Shown: positions 7,502-16,643 of the stretch, piece by piece
How positions within the stretch are numbered: position 1 is the first letter of the stretch
Layout of the letters: the number at the start of each line of letters is the position of its first letter
From: Lactobacillus jensenii DSM 20557
Lineage (GTDB): Bacteria > Bacillota > Bacilli > Lactobacillales > Lactobacillaceae
Assembly: GCF_001436455.1 (NCBI RefSeq)
Contig: NZ_AYYU01000010.1
Coordinates: forward strand, 1 to 56,166
Direction of reading: 5' to 3'
DNA: 56,166 nucleotides
Made by a program: the position numbers and the translations under genes
The notes under the pieces: model-generated
Databases searched by the model: none
Told to the model about the DNA's origin: nothing
Seen by the model: the letters and a program-made list of their open reading frames with translations, nothing else

Positions 7502-8920
7502 CTAACTGATCTTAATTACTCCTGTCATAATAAATAAGATTGCTACCAAACTTAATAATAAGATAATTCCCATAACCAATTTTTCAGATAATGAAATTGG
7601 ACGCTTATTTTCATGACATGCTTGGTAATAAATAATAAAGCCAGGAATAAAACTAATAGACACTAACAATACTTCCTGCCAACCAGCTAAAAACATACAT
7701 GCCAATTGGAAAGCTGCCGCAAGTAAACCAATCATAAATTGGCCCCATTCTTTTCGACCAGCACTAAATTTCATTTGATACAAACCAACTAGCAAGTATG
7801 AGAATAAAATAGCTGCTGTACAAAGAGAATATGCGAATTCATAAGCTTCTTGTGTAAATAAAAGTGAGAACAAGAAAATTGTTTGCAAAATAGCAGTAAT
7901 GTAAAGAGAAGTAGTTGGAGCTCCTTTAGCATTTACCTTACCCCAAACTTTTGGCATTGCCTTATCTTCGGCAGCTAACATAGTAGTTTCTGCTGGAAGC
8001 ATTGTCCAAGACAACCAAGAAATAATAGTTGAAACAATTAAACCTAAGTTGATAATAGTTGCTCCCCACGCACCAACAACACTCTTAAGTACATAACCTA
8101 AGGCAGGTTGACCAGCACTAGCAAGTTGAGCACGAGTTAAAGTACCATAAGGCAAAATTGAAATTAAAACATAAATTAAAACTAATAAAATAAATCCAAT
8201 AGTTGAAGCTTGTTCTGCTTCTTTACGAGTTTTAGCTCTATGAGCCATAACACTGGCACCTTCAACACCGATAAAGACCCAAATCATTGTCATCAAAGAG
8301 CCCTTTATTTGTTCACCAATTGAACCAGTAACAGTACCCTTTGACATGTTATTAGCAACTTGGCCCCAGAAATCGGCAGTAAACATTCCACCTTTAAAGA
8401 AGATGAACATCAAAATAACAAATAAGATTAATGGCACAATCTTAAAAATAGTACCAATGAAGTTAATAAATGATGCACTTTCTACCCCATTGTTAACTAA
8501 GATTGTTAATAACCAACAAAAGATAATTGCTCCCAAAATTGAAGGAACATTTTGACCACCAGCAAAAAATGGAATAAAAGTCCCAATAGCACTCATTAAC
8601 ATAGTGGCAAAGGCAATATTACCTAGCCATGCTGAAAGCCAGTAAGACCAACCTGAAATAAATTCACCTAATGGTCCAAAGCCAGCACCCGCATAACTAA
8701 AGATACCAGCTTCAAGATCTGGACGCTTTTGTGACAAATTATTTAAACATAAAACTAAAGCCAAAATTCCTAAACCAACAAATAACCAAGCAAGTAAGGC
8801 AGGTCCTGGTGCAGCTGCTTTAGAAACATCACTGGTAATACCAAAAATACCAGTTCCAATACATGAGCTAACAATCAATGCGATTAGCTCAGTTCTGCTA
8901 ATCTTTTTTTCTTTTTCCAT
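7502..8920 (-). CDS. arcD: Arginine/ornithine antiporter
   Basis: A 472-residue APC-superfamily permease with about 12 membrane segments. SCIGTGIFGIT in helix 1 is the unwound substrate-binding region. It swaps extracellular arginine for the ornithine made by ArcB and needs no energy input. It is the last gene of arcB-arcC-arcA-arcD, 55 bases after arcA, with a hairpin in the gap and an AGGTG ribosome binding site. Whether it carries arginine/ornithine or arginine/citrulline cannot be decided from sequence. Operon position makes ornithine likely. Confidence 0.9.
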   Translation of the reverse strand: MEKEKKISRTELIALIVSSCIGTGIFGITSDVSKAAAPGPALLAWLFVGLGILALVLCLNNLSQKRPDLEAGIFSYAGAGFGPLGEFISGWSYWLSAWLGNIAFATMLMSAIGTFIPFFAGGQNVPSILGAIIFCWLLTILVNNGVESASFINFIGTIFKIVPLILFVILMFIFFKGGMFTADFWGQVANNMSKGTVTGSIGEQIKGSLMTMIWVFIGVEGASVMAHRAKTRKEAEQASTIGFILLVLIYVLISILPYGTLTRAQLASAGQPALGYVLKSVVGAWGATIINLGLIVSTIISWLSWTMLPAETTMLAAEDKAMPKVWGKVNAKGAPTTSLYITAILQTIFLFSLLFTQEAYEFAYSLCTAAILFSYLLVGLYQMKFSAGRKEWGQFMIGLLAAAFQLACMFLAGWQEVLLVSISFIPGFIIYYQACHENKRPISLSEKLVMGIILLLSLVAILFIMTGVIKIS

Positions 8921-8938
8921 AATTACACCTCACGCGAA

Positions 8939-8971
8939 ATAGCGAAGTAGCCGATTGGCCAACTTCGCTAT
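8939..8971 (-). promoter_or_regulatory. Intercistronic hairpin between arcA and arcD
   Basis: ATAGCGAAGT (8939-8948) and ACTTCGCTAT (8962-8971) form a perfect 10-bp stem just past the arcA stop. No T tract follows on the minus strand, so it is more likely an mRNA-stability or partial attenuation element than a full terminator. Confidence 0.55.
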
Positions 8972-8975
8972 CTCC

Positions 8976-10202
8976 TTAATCGATATCTTCACGAACGATT
9001 GGGCAAGACATACAACGTGGGCCGCCACGACCGCGTGACAATTCACTTGAACGAACTTCATGGACTAAGATGCCATGCTTACGCAATAAATCATTTGATA
9101 CATAGTTTCTGTCGTAAGTTACAACTTCACCTGGTGCAATTGCCAAAGTATTTGAGCCATCATTCCATTGTTCACGTGGAGCGATAATCTTATCACCATT
9201 ACCAGTAGCAATTAAGTCAATTTCTGACTTATTTAAAGCCTTCTTCAAAACTTCCTTAATATCAGTATGATGTTCAATGGTAATTTCTCCATCTTTACCT
9301 GGATGAAGTACCCAGTTATCAACTTTACCATCTTCATCCAAAATTGCTGGGTGAACTGTAAATTGATCATAATTAATCATAGTAAAGACAGTGTCTAAGT
9401 GCATCATTGCATGATTATGTGGAATATGAATTGCAATAATTGTATCGTAGTCAGAATCTTTGAATAAGTTCTTTGCAATATCTTGAATCGCATCAGCTGT
9501 AGTTCTTTGGCTAATACCAATTGCTAAAACATGATTACTTAGAACTAATTCATCCCCACCCTCAATGTGAGTTGCGTGGTTACGATCACGCCATACAGGT
9601 ACTTTACCAGCAAAGCGTTCATTATATTTAATAATATATTCAGTAATTAAAGATTCTCTTTGACGAGCCTTAAATGTCATGCGGTTAATTGAAATCCCAT
9701 TACCAATTGAAGCTTGTGGATCACGAGTAAAGTAGGCATTAGGCATTGGGTCCATTAAAAATGGCCAATCAGTGTCTTCTGAAAGTGATTGAAGATCTGG
9801 ATTTTTAATTTCAACATCTTCAATTCTTACACCTTCAATAATTTTGTTAACCATATCTTGAACATTCATACTGCCCAAGTATTCCATTAAAGCTTCTTTA
9901 GTTGCACCAGCAATATAGCCAGATTCAGCAATCATTCTTTCCAAAAATTCATGACGAATCTTTTCATCTGCTAAAGCTTCAGCAGCCAATTTTTCAAAAT
10001 AAATTACTTCAATCCCTTGGTCACGCAAGGTTTGTGCAAAATAGTCATGCTCTTTTTGAGCAATAGGCAAATATGGAATATCATCAAATAAAAGTCGTTC
10101 CATATAATCTGGTGTAATATTTTCAATTTCCTTACCAGGGCGGTGGAGCATAACAGTCTTCAACTTCCCGATTTCAGAAGTCACATGAATTCCACTAGTC
10201 AT
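8976..10202 (-). CDS. arcA: Arginine deiminase
   Basis: Hydrolyses arginine to citrulline and ammonia, the first step of the arginine deiminase pathway. The cytosolic enzyme here is 408 residues, the normal length. The guanidino-modifying fold motifs are present: [19 protein letters not shown], the MHLDTVFTM histidine/aspartate region, and GGPRCMSCP at the C-terminus with the nucleophile C397. I chose ATG at 10202, which has GGAG eight bases upstream, over the in-frame GTG at 10211 that lies within the ribosome binding site. It lies between arcC and arcD in one transcript. The product ammonia also protects lactobacilli against acid. Confidence 0.96.
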   Translation of the reverse strand: MTSGIHVTSEIGKLKTVMLHRPGKEIENITPDYMERLLFDDIPYLPIAQKEHDYFAQTLRDQGIEVIYFEKLAAEALADEKIRHEFLERMIAESGYIAGATKEALMEYLGSMNVQDMVNKIIEGVRIEDVEIKNPDLQSLSEDTDWPFLMDPMPNAYFTRDPQASIGNGISINRMTFKARQRESLITEYIIKYNERFAGKVPVWRDRNHATHIEGGDELVLSNHVLAIGISQRTTADAIQDIAKNLFKDSDYDTIIAIHIPHNHAMMHLDTVFTMINYDQFTVHPAILDEDGKVDNWVLHPGKDGEITIEHHTDIKEVLKKALNKSEIDLIATGNGDKIIAPREQWNDGSNTLAIAPGEVVTYDRNYVSNDLLRKHGILVHEVRSSELSRGRGGPRCMSCPIVREDID

Positions 10203-10235
10203 TACTTTCACTCCTTTTTTAAAAAAATAATGTTT

Positions 10236-11150
10236 TTAATTATGAATTACTGTTCCTAGCTTGCCTGCCAGTGCATCGTCTAAGCCGGCAAGTGAGGTAA
10301 TAATTGCTTTTCTTTCTGGATGTTTTTCAACAAAGCTCAAGCAAGCTTCAACCTTTGGTAACATACTACCAGCAGCAAATTGCTTTTCTTCAATACACTT
10401 CTTAGCTTCAGATATTGATAGATCTTTCAAGGTCTTTTGATCAGGCTTATTGTAATTTACATAAACATAATCTACTGCTGTCAAAATAATTAAAGTGTCA
10501 CAAGATAAATTATCAGCAAGTAAGGCACTTGACCGGTCTTTATCAATAACAGCTGGCACTCCCTTTAATCCACTTTCAGTTTTGATAACAGGTACACCGC
10601 CACCACCACCAGCAATAACGATTGATCCGTTTTCAATCAAAGTTTTAATAGAGTTTAGTTCAATAATCTTTTCTGGTAATGGTGAAGCGATGACTTGACG
10701 ATATCCTCGACCTGCATCTTCTTTGAAAGTTAGACCCTTTTCTTTAGCGATTCTTTCAGCATCTTCTTTTGAATAAAAGCTACCAATTGGCTTAGTAGGA
10801 TTTTGAAAAGCTTTATCATTTTCATCAACTAAGATTTGAGTAATTAAAGTTGCGACATCTTTATCTGGAAGTTCATTCTTCAAACTTTGTTGTAAGTGAT
10901 AGCCAATATAACCTTGACTTAAAGCACCACATTCTGGGAATGGGAAGCTAGCACCTTGACCATGTTCAGCAGCATAGCTTAAGCCTAAGTTGATTTGCCC
11001 AACTTGCGGTCCATTACCATGGCTAATTACAACTTGATGTCCGGCTTTAATTAAACCGGCAAGTGACTTAGCAGTTTGCTTAACTAACTTTAATTGTTCT
11101 TCTGGAGTTTTACCTAAGGCGTTACCACCTAAAGCTACAACAACTTTCAT
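10236..11150 (-). CDS. arcC: Carbamate kinase
   Basis: Transfers phosphate from carbamoyl phosphate to ADP, giving ATP, carbon dioxide and ammonia: the energy-yielding step of the pathway. The frame has the amino-acid-kinase fold with [11 protein letters not shown] at the start, SHGNGPQVG, and AGGGGGVPV in the nucleotide region. From ATG 11150, which has AAGGAGG eight bases upstream, the protein is 304 residues, normal for the family. A longer in-frame start at 11171 overlaps the arcB end and is less likely. Thirteen bases separate it from arcB, implying co-transcription and coupled translation. Confidence 0.95.
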   Translation of the reverse strand: MKVVVALGGNALGKTPEEQLKLVKQTAKSLAGLIKAGHQVVISHGNGPQVGQINLGLSYAAEHGQGASFPFPECGALSQGYIGYHLQQSLKNELPDKDVATLITQILVDENDKAFQNPTKPIGSFYSKEDAERIAKEKGLTFKEDAGRGYRQVIASPLPEKIIELNSIKTLIENGSIVIAGGGGGVPVIKTESGLKGVPAVIDKDRSSALLADNLSCDTLIILTAVDYVYVNYNKPDQKTLKDLSISEAKKCIEEKQFAAGSMLPKVEACLSFVEKHPERKAIITSLAGLDDALAGKLGTVIHN

Positions 11151-11163
11151 TAAACTTTCCTCC

Positions 11164-12165
11164 TTAGTCACCTAAAGTTGCAACCATAACAGCCTTAATG
11201 GTGTGCATCCGGTTTTCAGCTTCACGGAAGACTACTGATTGTGGACTTTCAAAGACTTCATCAGTTACTTCCATTTCACTTAAGCCATACTTATCCTTAA
11301 TCTTCTTAGCAACAGCTGTATCTAAGTTGTGGAAAGCAGGTAAACAGTGTTCAAAAATTGCATGTGGATTTTCAGTTGCTTCCATAACTTCTTTGGTTAC
11401 TTGATAAGGCTTAAGGAGCTTAATTCTTCTTTCCCATTCTTCGTCAGGTTCACCCATTGATACCCAAACATCAGCATAGATAACATCCATACCTTTAACG
11501 CCTTCTTTGATGTCGTTTGAAACAACAATCTTAGCTCCAGTTTTTTCAGCAATCTTGTTTGCCTTTGCTAATACTTCTGGATCAGGGTTCAATTCCTTTG
11601 GTGTTACTACGTGGTATTCCATTCCCATTACTGCACTACCAAGCATTAAAGCATTTGAGACATTATCTTGACCATCACCAATAAAGGCAAACTTAATATC
11701 ACGATATTCCTTCTTCAAAACTTCCTTAGCTGTTAAGAAGTCAGCCAAAACTTGAGTTGGGTGATCTTCATCAGTTAAACCATTCCAAACTGGAACACCT
11801 GAATATTTAGCTAAAGTTTCAGCAGAGCGTTGTGAGAAACCACGGTATTCAATTCCATCAAACATCCCACCTAAAACGCGGGCAGTATCCTTAACTGATT
11901 CCTTGTAGCCAATGTGTGAACCTGATGGTCCTAAATAAGTTACATGTGCGCCTTGATCTTTTGCACCAACTTCAAAGGCACAACGAGTACGAGTTGAGGC
12001 CTTTTCAAAAATTAAAGCAATGTTCTTGCCCTTAAGATGTTGTTGTTCAGTTCCAGCGTACTTAGCTTTCTTTAAATCTTCAGACAAGTTAAGTAAGTAT
12101 TCCATTTCACGAGTATTAAAATCTGCTAATGTTAAAAAACTACGATTTCTTAAATTAAAAGCCAT
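11164..12165 (-). CDS. arcB: Ornithine carbamoyltransferase, catabolic
   Basis: Converts citrulline and phosphate to ornithine and carbamoyl phosphate. From ATG 12165 (GGGAGG site upstream) the protein is 333 residues and begins [10 protein letters not shown], as other lactic acid bacterial OTCases do; the 23 extra upstream codons fall in the promoter and leader. Signature motifs are [10 protein letters not shown] (carbamoyl phosphate), HPTQVLADF and EHCLPAFH (ornithine site). It is the first gene of the arcBCAD operon. Catabolic rather than biosynthetic function is inferred from its arc neighbours and the absence of arginine-biosynthesis genes in the window. Confidence 0.95.
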   Translation of the reverse strand: MAFNLRNRSFLTLADFNTREMEYLLNLSEDLKKAKYAGTEQQHLKGKNIALIFEKASTRTRCAFEVGAKDQGAHVTYLGPSGSHIGYKESVKDTARVLGGMFDGIEYRGFSQRSAETLAKYSGVPVWNGLTDEDHPTQVLADFLTAKEVLKKEYRDIKFAFIGDGQDNVSNALMLGSAVMGMEYHVVTPKELNPDPEVLAKANKIAEKTGAKIVVSNDIKEGVKGMDVIYADVWVSMGEPDEEWERRIKLLKPYQVTKEVMEATENPHAIFEHCLPAFHNLDTAVAKKIKDKYGLSEMEVTDEVFESPQSVVFREAENRMHTIKAVMVATLGD

Positions 12166-12214
12166 TGATATATCCTCCCCTGGATAATATTTCTTCCATT
12201 TATTTTCAGTTTTA

Positions 12215-12233
12215 ATTATAGTAACCGCTTTCA
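12215..12233 (-). promoter_or_regulatory. arc operon -10 and CcpA (cre) site
   Basis: On the minus strand TGAAAGCGGTTACT (12220-12233) matches the cre consensus with one mismatch and runs directly into TATAAT (12215-12220), a consensus -10. The -35 is weak, as often seen at promoters needing an activator. The overlap implies catabolite repression of arginine catabolism by CcpA. Confidence 0.7.
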
Positions 12234-12282
12234 CAGTGTTTCATAGAGTACTCCCATTATTCACTTCTTTTTTTCAATCTTT

Positions 12283-12362
12283 TTGTGTTATTCTATTAAT
12301 AGATAAATATTAATAGCGCTTTCAAAGACATCCAGAGCTAAGTTCAATGTCTATTTAGCTCT
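12283..12362 (+). promoter_or_regulatory. Promoter, cre site and inverted repeat before the GlnL-like regulator
   Basis: TTGTGT (12283-12288) and AATATT (12306-12311) are 17 bases apart. A second cre-like site, TAATAGCGCTTTCA (12311-12324), lies at the expected start. Further on, AGAGCTAA (12334-12341) and TTAGCTCT (12355-12362) form a perfect 8-bp inverted repeat with a 13-base gap, either an operator or a leader hairpin. Confidence 0.5.
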
Positions 12363-12430
12363 TATATTTTTTAAAATGCCGTTTCAAAGTACATCATCAA
12401 ATTTCAATTTTATTCATGAGGTAATAAGAT

Positions 12431-13282
12431 ATGAATTTTTATATTGTTGATCCAAACAAAGAAAATCGTGATAATCTCCGAAACTTAATTGAAGCAGATT
12501 ATGACTCAATTGTTGTCGGAACTGCTGGGGAAAGTAATCGCGCTTATAGTGAAATTATTCAATTACATATAGATATCTTAATTATTAATTACAATCTTGA
12601 TGAAAATGAAGCTGGTCTTGAGCTTATTAATAAGCTCAAGAAAGTTGGCTCTCGTCCTAGATTTTTGATGATTTGCCCTCAATTATCTCCACAAAAAATG
12701 CAAACTATTTATGATTCAAGTGTTGATTTAATTATTACTTCACCTCTCAACTTAGTTGAAGCTAGACAAATGATTCGTTTAATTGCTTCTTACGCAATGC
12801 TTTTAAACCGTCTAAATCAAATTTATGAAATATCTAGTTCCAGTATTGCACCATATACTCGGCCACAAGCCCTCCATCGTGAACAAACAGAGTACATATC
12901 CCAAGTACTCAGATTTTTAGGTATTGCAGCTGAAGCTGGGGTTGAAGATATTATGAAGATTTGCAATATTATGTGTGATCAAAATATCGAATTCTCACAG
13001 ATCAATTTTGAACGTGATTTACATATTACTGAGCATGATAAAAGAATTATTTTTCAAAGAATTCGTCGCTCCCTCAAAGTAGGAATCAGTAATTTGGCCA
13101 ATATGTGTTTAGACTATCCGGAAAATGATATTTTATTAGATTATGCCAATAATTTATTCGAATATCGTAATATCCACAATGAAATGCGCAAACTAAACGG
13201 TGAAAGTGCTATGCCCGTTCAAATATCATTGCAGCACTTCTTTAATGGTTTGCTTCAAGAAAGTTATCGGGTTAAAAACTAA
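12431..13282 (+). CDS. GlnL/YcbB-family regulator with degenerate receiver domain
   Basis: A 283-residue protein divergent from the arc operon. Residues 1-120 align with a response-regulator receiver. Residues 150-283 match the YcbB DNA-binding domain of Bacillus GlnL: LGIAAEAGVEDIMKI, FQRIRRSLK and NEMRKL line up with GlnL by memory. The receiver has lost its chemistry. The phosphoacceptor position is N53 (DILIIN where DILLID is expected), the acidic pair is D7-P8, and the switch lysine is replaced by serine (ITSPLN). No histidine kinase is nearby. I infer a phosphorylation-independent regulator of arginine catabolism. The start has GAGGT eight bases upstream. Confidence 0.8.
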   Translation: MNFYIVDPNKENRDNLRNLIEADYDSIVVGTAGESNRAYSEIIQLHIDILIINYNLDENEAGLELINKLKKVGSRPRFLMICPQLSPQKMQTIYDSSVDLIITSPLNLVEARQMIRLIASYAMLLNRLNQIYEISSSSIAPYTRPQALHREQTEYISQVLRFLGIAAEAGVEDIMKICNIMCDQNIEFSQINFERDLHITEHDKRIIFQRIRRSLKVGISNLANMCLDYPENDILLDYANNLFEYRNIHNEMRKLNGESAMPVQISLQHFFNGLLQESYRVKN

Positions 13283-13284
13283 AC

Positions 13285-13330
13285 AAAAAAGCTATCTAAT
13301 TGCATTAAGTGATGCAACTAGATAGCTTTT
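13285..13330. terminator. Bidirectional terminator between the regulator and the Lit-like gene
   Basis: A long stem, AGCTATCTA...TAGATAGCT with an inner TTGCAT/ATGCAA pairing, is flanked by A and T runs. It ends both converging transcripts. Confidence 0.9.
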
Positions 13331-13934
13331 ATTTATTCAATAAAAATCTTGCGAAGTACAGTTCATAAATTATTCCAAATATTGAAAAACATGCCGCAAA
13401 GAAGCCTTCTGTTAAGACATTGATAATTGGGTCAGTCAAAGGATTAAAGAGCCAATTATTATTATGAAAAATCATATGATGAAAAGTAACGAAAAATGTA
13501 TCAAAATTCGCTACAGCAAATGGGACAACTACTACCGGAATAAGCATAAAAATTAATGCCCAAGTTTTAGATAAATGATCAAAATTAGGTTTAAATCGTA
13601 AAACTATTAATCCCAATATAAATACAATTACAGCTAGTTCAAATAAATATTTGCATTCAGTAAAGTGCTCAATTGCATTACTGGAGCTAGCAAAATTATC
13701 CATTTTTAGTTCATGCTTAAATGGCCAAAGCAAAAACCAAAGTAACTGACTATAATTATGCATTACTTGTCCAAGTGTTAAGTTAACTGTTTCGTAAGTT
13801 TTTTGAACTTGTACAAATAAGGCAAGTAATGGCCAGCTTAATAAAATTGTCCCTGTTACTGCACTCGCGATTCCCATTAAAAAGTGAAAGATAGGATTAT
13901 ATGTACCCTTTGTGATTAATTTTCTTCTTTTCAT
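13329..13934 (-). CDS. TIGR01906/DUF1461 membrane protein, Lit-like lipoprotein transacylase
   Basis: A 201-residue membrane protein with four to five hydrophobic segments. The family signature is near the C-terminus: FHHMIFHNNNWLF then DPIINVL. DUF1461 proteins include Lit of enterococci and bacilli, which moves an acyl chain within the lipoprotein N-terminus to give a lyso form and so reduces TLR2 sensing. Histidines in the FHHMIF region fit that chemistry. The coding region overlaps the HAD phosphatase upstream by 4 bases, a context common for this family. Family membership is firm; Lit activity for this member is inference. Confidence 0.75.
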   Translation of the reverse strand: MKRRKLITKGTYNPIFHFLMGIASAVTGTILLSWPLLALFVQVQKTYETVNLTLGQVMHNYSQLLWFLLWPFKHELKMDNFASSSNAIEHFTECKYLFELAVIVFILGLIVLRFKPNFDHLSKTWALIFMLIPVVVVPFAVANFDTFFVTFHHMIFHNNNWLFNPLTDPIINVLTEGFFAACFSIFGIIYELYFARFLLNK

Positions 13935-14695
13935 AATTCAAATTCATCCAGATTATCCACAACATAACTTGGTTGACGTTTACCACTAATATCTTCACGT
14001 TTGTTAACGCCTGTTAAAGTTAACAAACTATCTACTCCACTATTAAAGCCAGCATGAATATCCGTTAAATAATTATCTCCAACAATTAAACAATCCTGTT
14101 TAGAATAAGGACTTCTTTCTAGTAATTTATCCACAATAATGTTAGACGGTTTACCAATAAACAATGGTTTTTGTCCACTAGCTACTTCTATCATTTTACA
14201 TACTGAACCATTACCTGGTAACAACTCATCCCCACTTGGCAAATTTAAATCGCTGTTAGTTCCAATAAATTTTGCCCCATTTCTAATATGGCGAACTGCA
14301 GTCCGAATCTTATGATATGTTAAGTCAGTATCCATCCCAACTACAACATAATCAGGATTTTGATCATCAAAACTAATTTCTGGATGAGACAATAACTCAT
14401 TCCACAAACCAATTTGACCAATTATATAAACCTTGGCAGTCTTTTTTTCAGATAAAATATATGAGCTCGTAGCCATACAAGGCGTATAAATATGTTGAAT
14501 ATCAGTTTTTACACCGTGTCCTGCTAATTTATCAACCACCATTTGAGGTGTTCGAGTTGTATTATTAGTTAAAAAAATATAATCTAACTGCTTTTCCTGC
14601 AACCTTTTAACAAAATTAACACCTGATTCAATTGTGTCTTTCCCTCGATAAATAGTACCATCTAAATCTATTAGGAAGAGTTGGTATTGTTTCAT
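13931..14695 (-). CDS. HAD-superfamily class IIA phosphatase, NagD-like (TIGR01457)
   Basis: A cytosolic 254-residue HAD hydrolase. Motif I is FLIDLDGTIYRG (nucleophile aspartate in DLDGT), motif II is FLTNNT, and motif III/IV is the IGKPSN lysine with VGDNYLTDI. The class IIA cap lies between. Relatives dephosphorylate small sugar phosphates or nucleotides, so the true substrate is unknown. It lies 6 bases after yutD and overlaps the Lit-like gene, so yunD-yutD-HAD-lit read as one operon. Confidence 0.88.
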   Translation of the reverse strand: MKQYQLFLIDLDGTIYRGKDTIESGVNFVKRLQEKQLDYIFLTNNTTRTPQMVVDKLAGHGVKTDIQHIYTPCMATSSYILSEKKTAKVYIIGQIGLWNELLSHPEISFDDQNPDYVVVGMDTDLTYHKIRTAVRHIRNGAKFIGTNSDLNLPSGDELLPGNGSVCKMIEVASGQKPLFIGKPSNIIVDKLLERSPYSKQDCLIVGDNYLTDIHAGFNSGVDSLLTLTGVNKREDISGKRQPSYVVDNLDEFEL

Positions 14696-14701
14696 TAGTA
14701 A

Positions 14702-15268
14702 TTATCTATCCTTACGTTTTTTTATTACAAAGACATGATGCTTACCTTTTTTGGTTTGGGCATAATCTTTTTTAGAATTAAATTTTGTTTTCTTAACTTT
14801 TCTTTCCCGAAAATAATGTGAGTTATTCTTTTTTTTATGGTAATTATTTTTGCTTCTAAAACGCACATTATAAGTCTTTTTCTGCTTAAAGTTTTGACTT
14901 ACTTCATTATATGTATTATCTTCATCCAATTGCAAAATAAAATAGCCACTTCCAGGATTACAATATTCAGTTAAGTAATCAACTATTGTTGAAACCTTCT
15001 TATCAATTGAGGTTCTCACCCAATCTTGAAAGAAACCTTTTAATCGTAAATGCTCACTTGAAATATCACCAACTAAAAAATCATACTGATCAAGATAAGG
15101 ATCATATTTTTGTCTTAATAGTTCCAAATCAACAGCATCTTTTTCATTAGCAATGATGCTGTATTGACGCCCATTAATTATTAATTTATCACCTAACCGC
15201 GCTACTGATGCTAAAGGATGATGCAAGGTAGGAGTATTTTCTTGCTTATTTTCTTCCACTAACCTCAC
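14702..15268 (-). CDS. yutD: YutD-family protein (DUF1027)
   Basis: A 188-residue protein of the Firmicute YutD family. The conserved core YDFLVGDISSEHLRLKGF is at about residues 62-79. The last 50 residues are strongly basic (KKKNNSHYF, KKTKFNSKK) and suggest contact with RNA or other acidic partners. Two starts are possible, GTG 15268 and GTG 15259; the second has better spacing to AAGGTG. It overlaps the upstream nucleotidase by 23 bases. Function in this family is not established. Confidence 0.85.
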   Translation of the reverse strand: MRLVEENKQENTPTLHHPLASVARLGDKLIINGRQYSIIANEKDAVDLELLRQKYDPYLDQYDFLVGDISSEHLRLKGFFQDWVRTSIDKKVSTIVDYLTEYCNPGSGYFILQLDEDNTYNEVSQNFKQKKTYNVRFRSKNNYHKKKNNSHYFRERKVKKTKFNSKKDYAQTKKGKHHVFVIKKRKDR

Positions 15269-16634
15269 CTTTCTTAATTGGATATTTTCTTGCTAAATAT
15301 TCACCGATTACCTGACTTAATACTTTAGGGAACAGAAATTCATTTTCACCAACAACGGCCAAAGTTGGAAAGAATGGAATCAAAATGTAATGATCTAAGG
15401 TCGCAATTTGATAATACTTTTCAGGATCGATTTCTTCCCCATTCACATAAACAATTCGCGTTTTCATATCTACTTGAATATTTCGATAGTAAACTTCTCC
15501 AAATACTTTTCCTCTGAAGCTCATGCCTATTAAATGGAACTTTTTTAAAAAATGCCGATTCTTTTCAATTTCCATAACCAATCGCCATAAATCACTACCT
15601 TTTAAAGTAGTACGTACAACATGCATTGGATGTGGCAAACAAGTTTGTAAGTCAAAGCGCGTCAAAATACCTTCTTTAAATGGTGTCAAAAAAAGACCCG
15701 TCGAAAGCATGGCTAAATCTGTCCCAGCAAAATCAGCTATCGCATCTAGCGAAACCGCTAAAGCCTCTTCTTTATCATTTTCAAATAAAGCCGGCAAATC
15801 AGCAATTTTTTCTTTTTCTAGTAATTGTTTTCCCTTTTCAAACAAGGCTTTGCTTTCAGCTATATCTTGAGCATGCTCGGCCATTTGAGCAGTTTCATGA
15901 ACACAAGCCTTTATTTCGGTAATTTTATGCTGCTCATCAACGGTTAAATTAACATCCCCAACATAACGTCCCCATTTTCCAGTTTGAACAATCAAGGTCT
16001 TATTAACCCATTTTCCATGTTCTAATAAAGTGTGAGTATGTCCTCCAACAATTAAATCAAATTCTGGAAATTTTTCAGCTATCCAACTATCTAAATTAAC
16101 TCCAATATGAGTTAAGCCAACCAATATATCATATTTTCCTTTTAAGGTAGCTAATAAATTAGGAAGCACTTCTCCTAACATTTTTACGTGCCAGTGATTA
16201 GGTCCATATGTCATTGGATAAGGAGCTGTTAATCCAATGACAGCTATCCTTGTACCTTTTTTTGTGGTGAAAATTTTATAACTAGTACACCAACTGGGCA
16301 TACTTTCATCTTCTTCACGCAAATTAGCTAAAACAGTTGGAAATTCTGCATGATCAAATAAATGTTCAACAACTTCATGAGGATTAGAAATTCCTTCATT
16401 ATTTCCAATTGTTACAGCATCATAATTAAACTGATTCATTAATTCAATATTAGCGTGCCCATTAGTTGCATCACTTAATGGATTAGAACGGTCCATAAAG
16501 TCGCCTGCATCAAAAGTATAGACTTGATCAACCGTACCATCTTGTTGGGCTGCATTTAAGAAGCGTTTAATTTTAGGGAATTTTTCAAAATGTGAATGTA
16601 AGTCGTTGGTATGCAAAATTCTGATTTTTTCCAT
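15246..16634 (-). CDS. yunD: Calcineurin-like metallophosphatase / 5'-nucleotidase (YunD-like)
   Basis: A 462-residue two-domain enzyme. The N-terminal metallophosphatase domain shows all metal-binding motifs in order: LHTNDLHSH, FDAGDFMDR, IGNNEG (in place of GNHE), GLTHIG and GGHTHT. The C-terminal half is the 5'-nucleotidase substrate-binding domain. No signal peptide is present, so unlike secreted UshA-type enzymes it acts in the cytoplasm, as YunD of bacilli does. It heads the yutD-HAD-lit cluster. The substrate is probably a nucleoside monophosphate or related ester, but this is inferred. Confidence 0.88.
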   Translation of the reverse strand: MEKIRILHTNDLHSHFEKFPKIKRFLNAAQQDGTVDQVYTFDAGDFMDRSNPLSDATNGHANIELMNQFNYDAVTIGNNEGISNPHEVVEHLFDHAEFPTVLANLREEDESMPSWCTSYKIFTTKKGTRIAVIGLTAPYPMTYGPNHWHVKMLGEVLPNLLATLKGKYDILVGLTHIGVNLDSWIAEKFPEFDLIVGGHTHTLLEHGKWVNKTLIVQTGKWGRYVGDVNLTVDEQHKITEIKACVHETAQMAEHAQDIAESKALFEKGKQLLEKEKIADLPALFENDKEEALAVSLDAIADFAGTDLAMLSTGLFLTPFKEGILTRFDLQTCLPHPMHVVRTTLKGSDLWRLVMEIEKNRHFLKKFHLIGMSFRGKVFGEVYYRNIQVDMKTRIVYVNGEEIDPEKYYQIATLDHYILIPFFPTLAVVGENEFLFPKVLSQVIGEYLARKYPIKKGEVSGRK

Positions 16635-16643
16635 AATTGCCTC

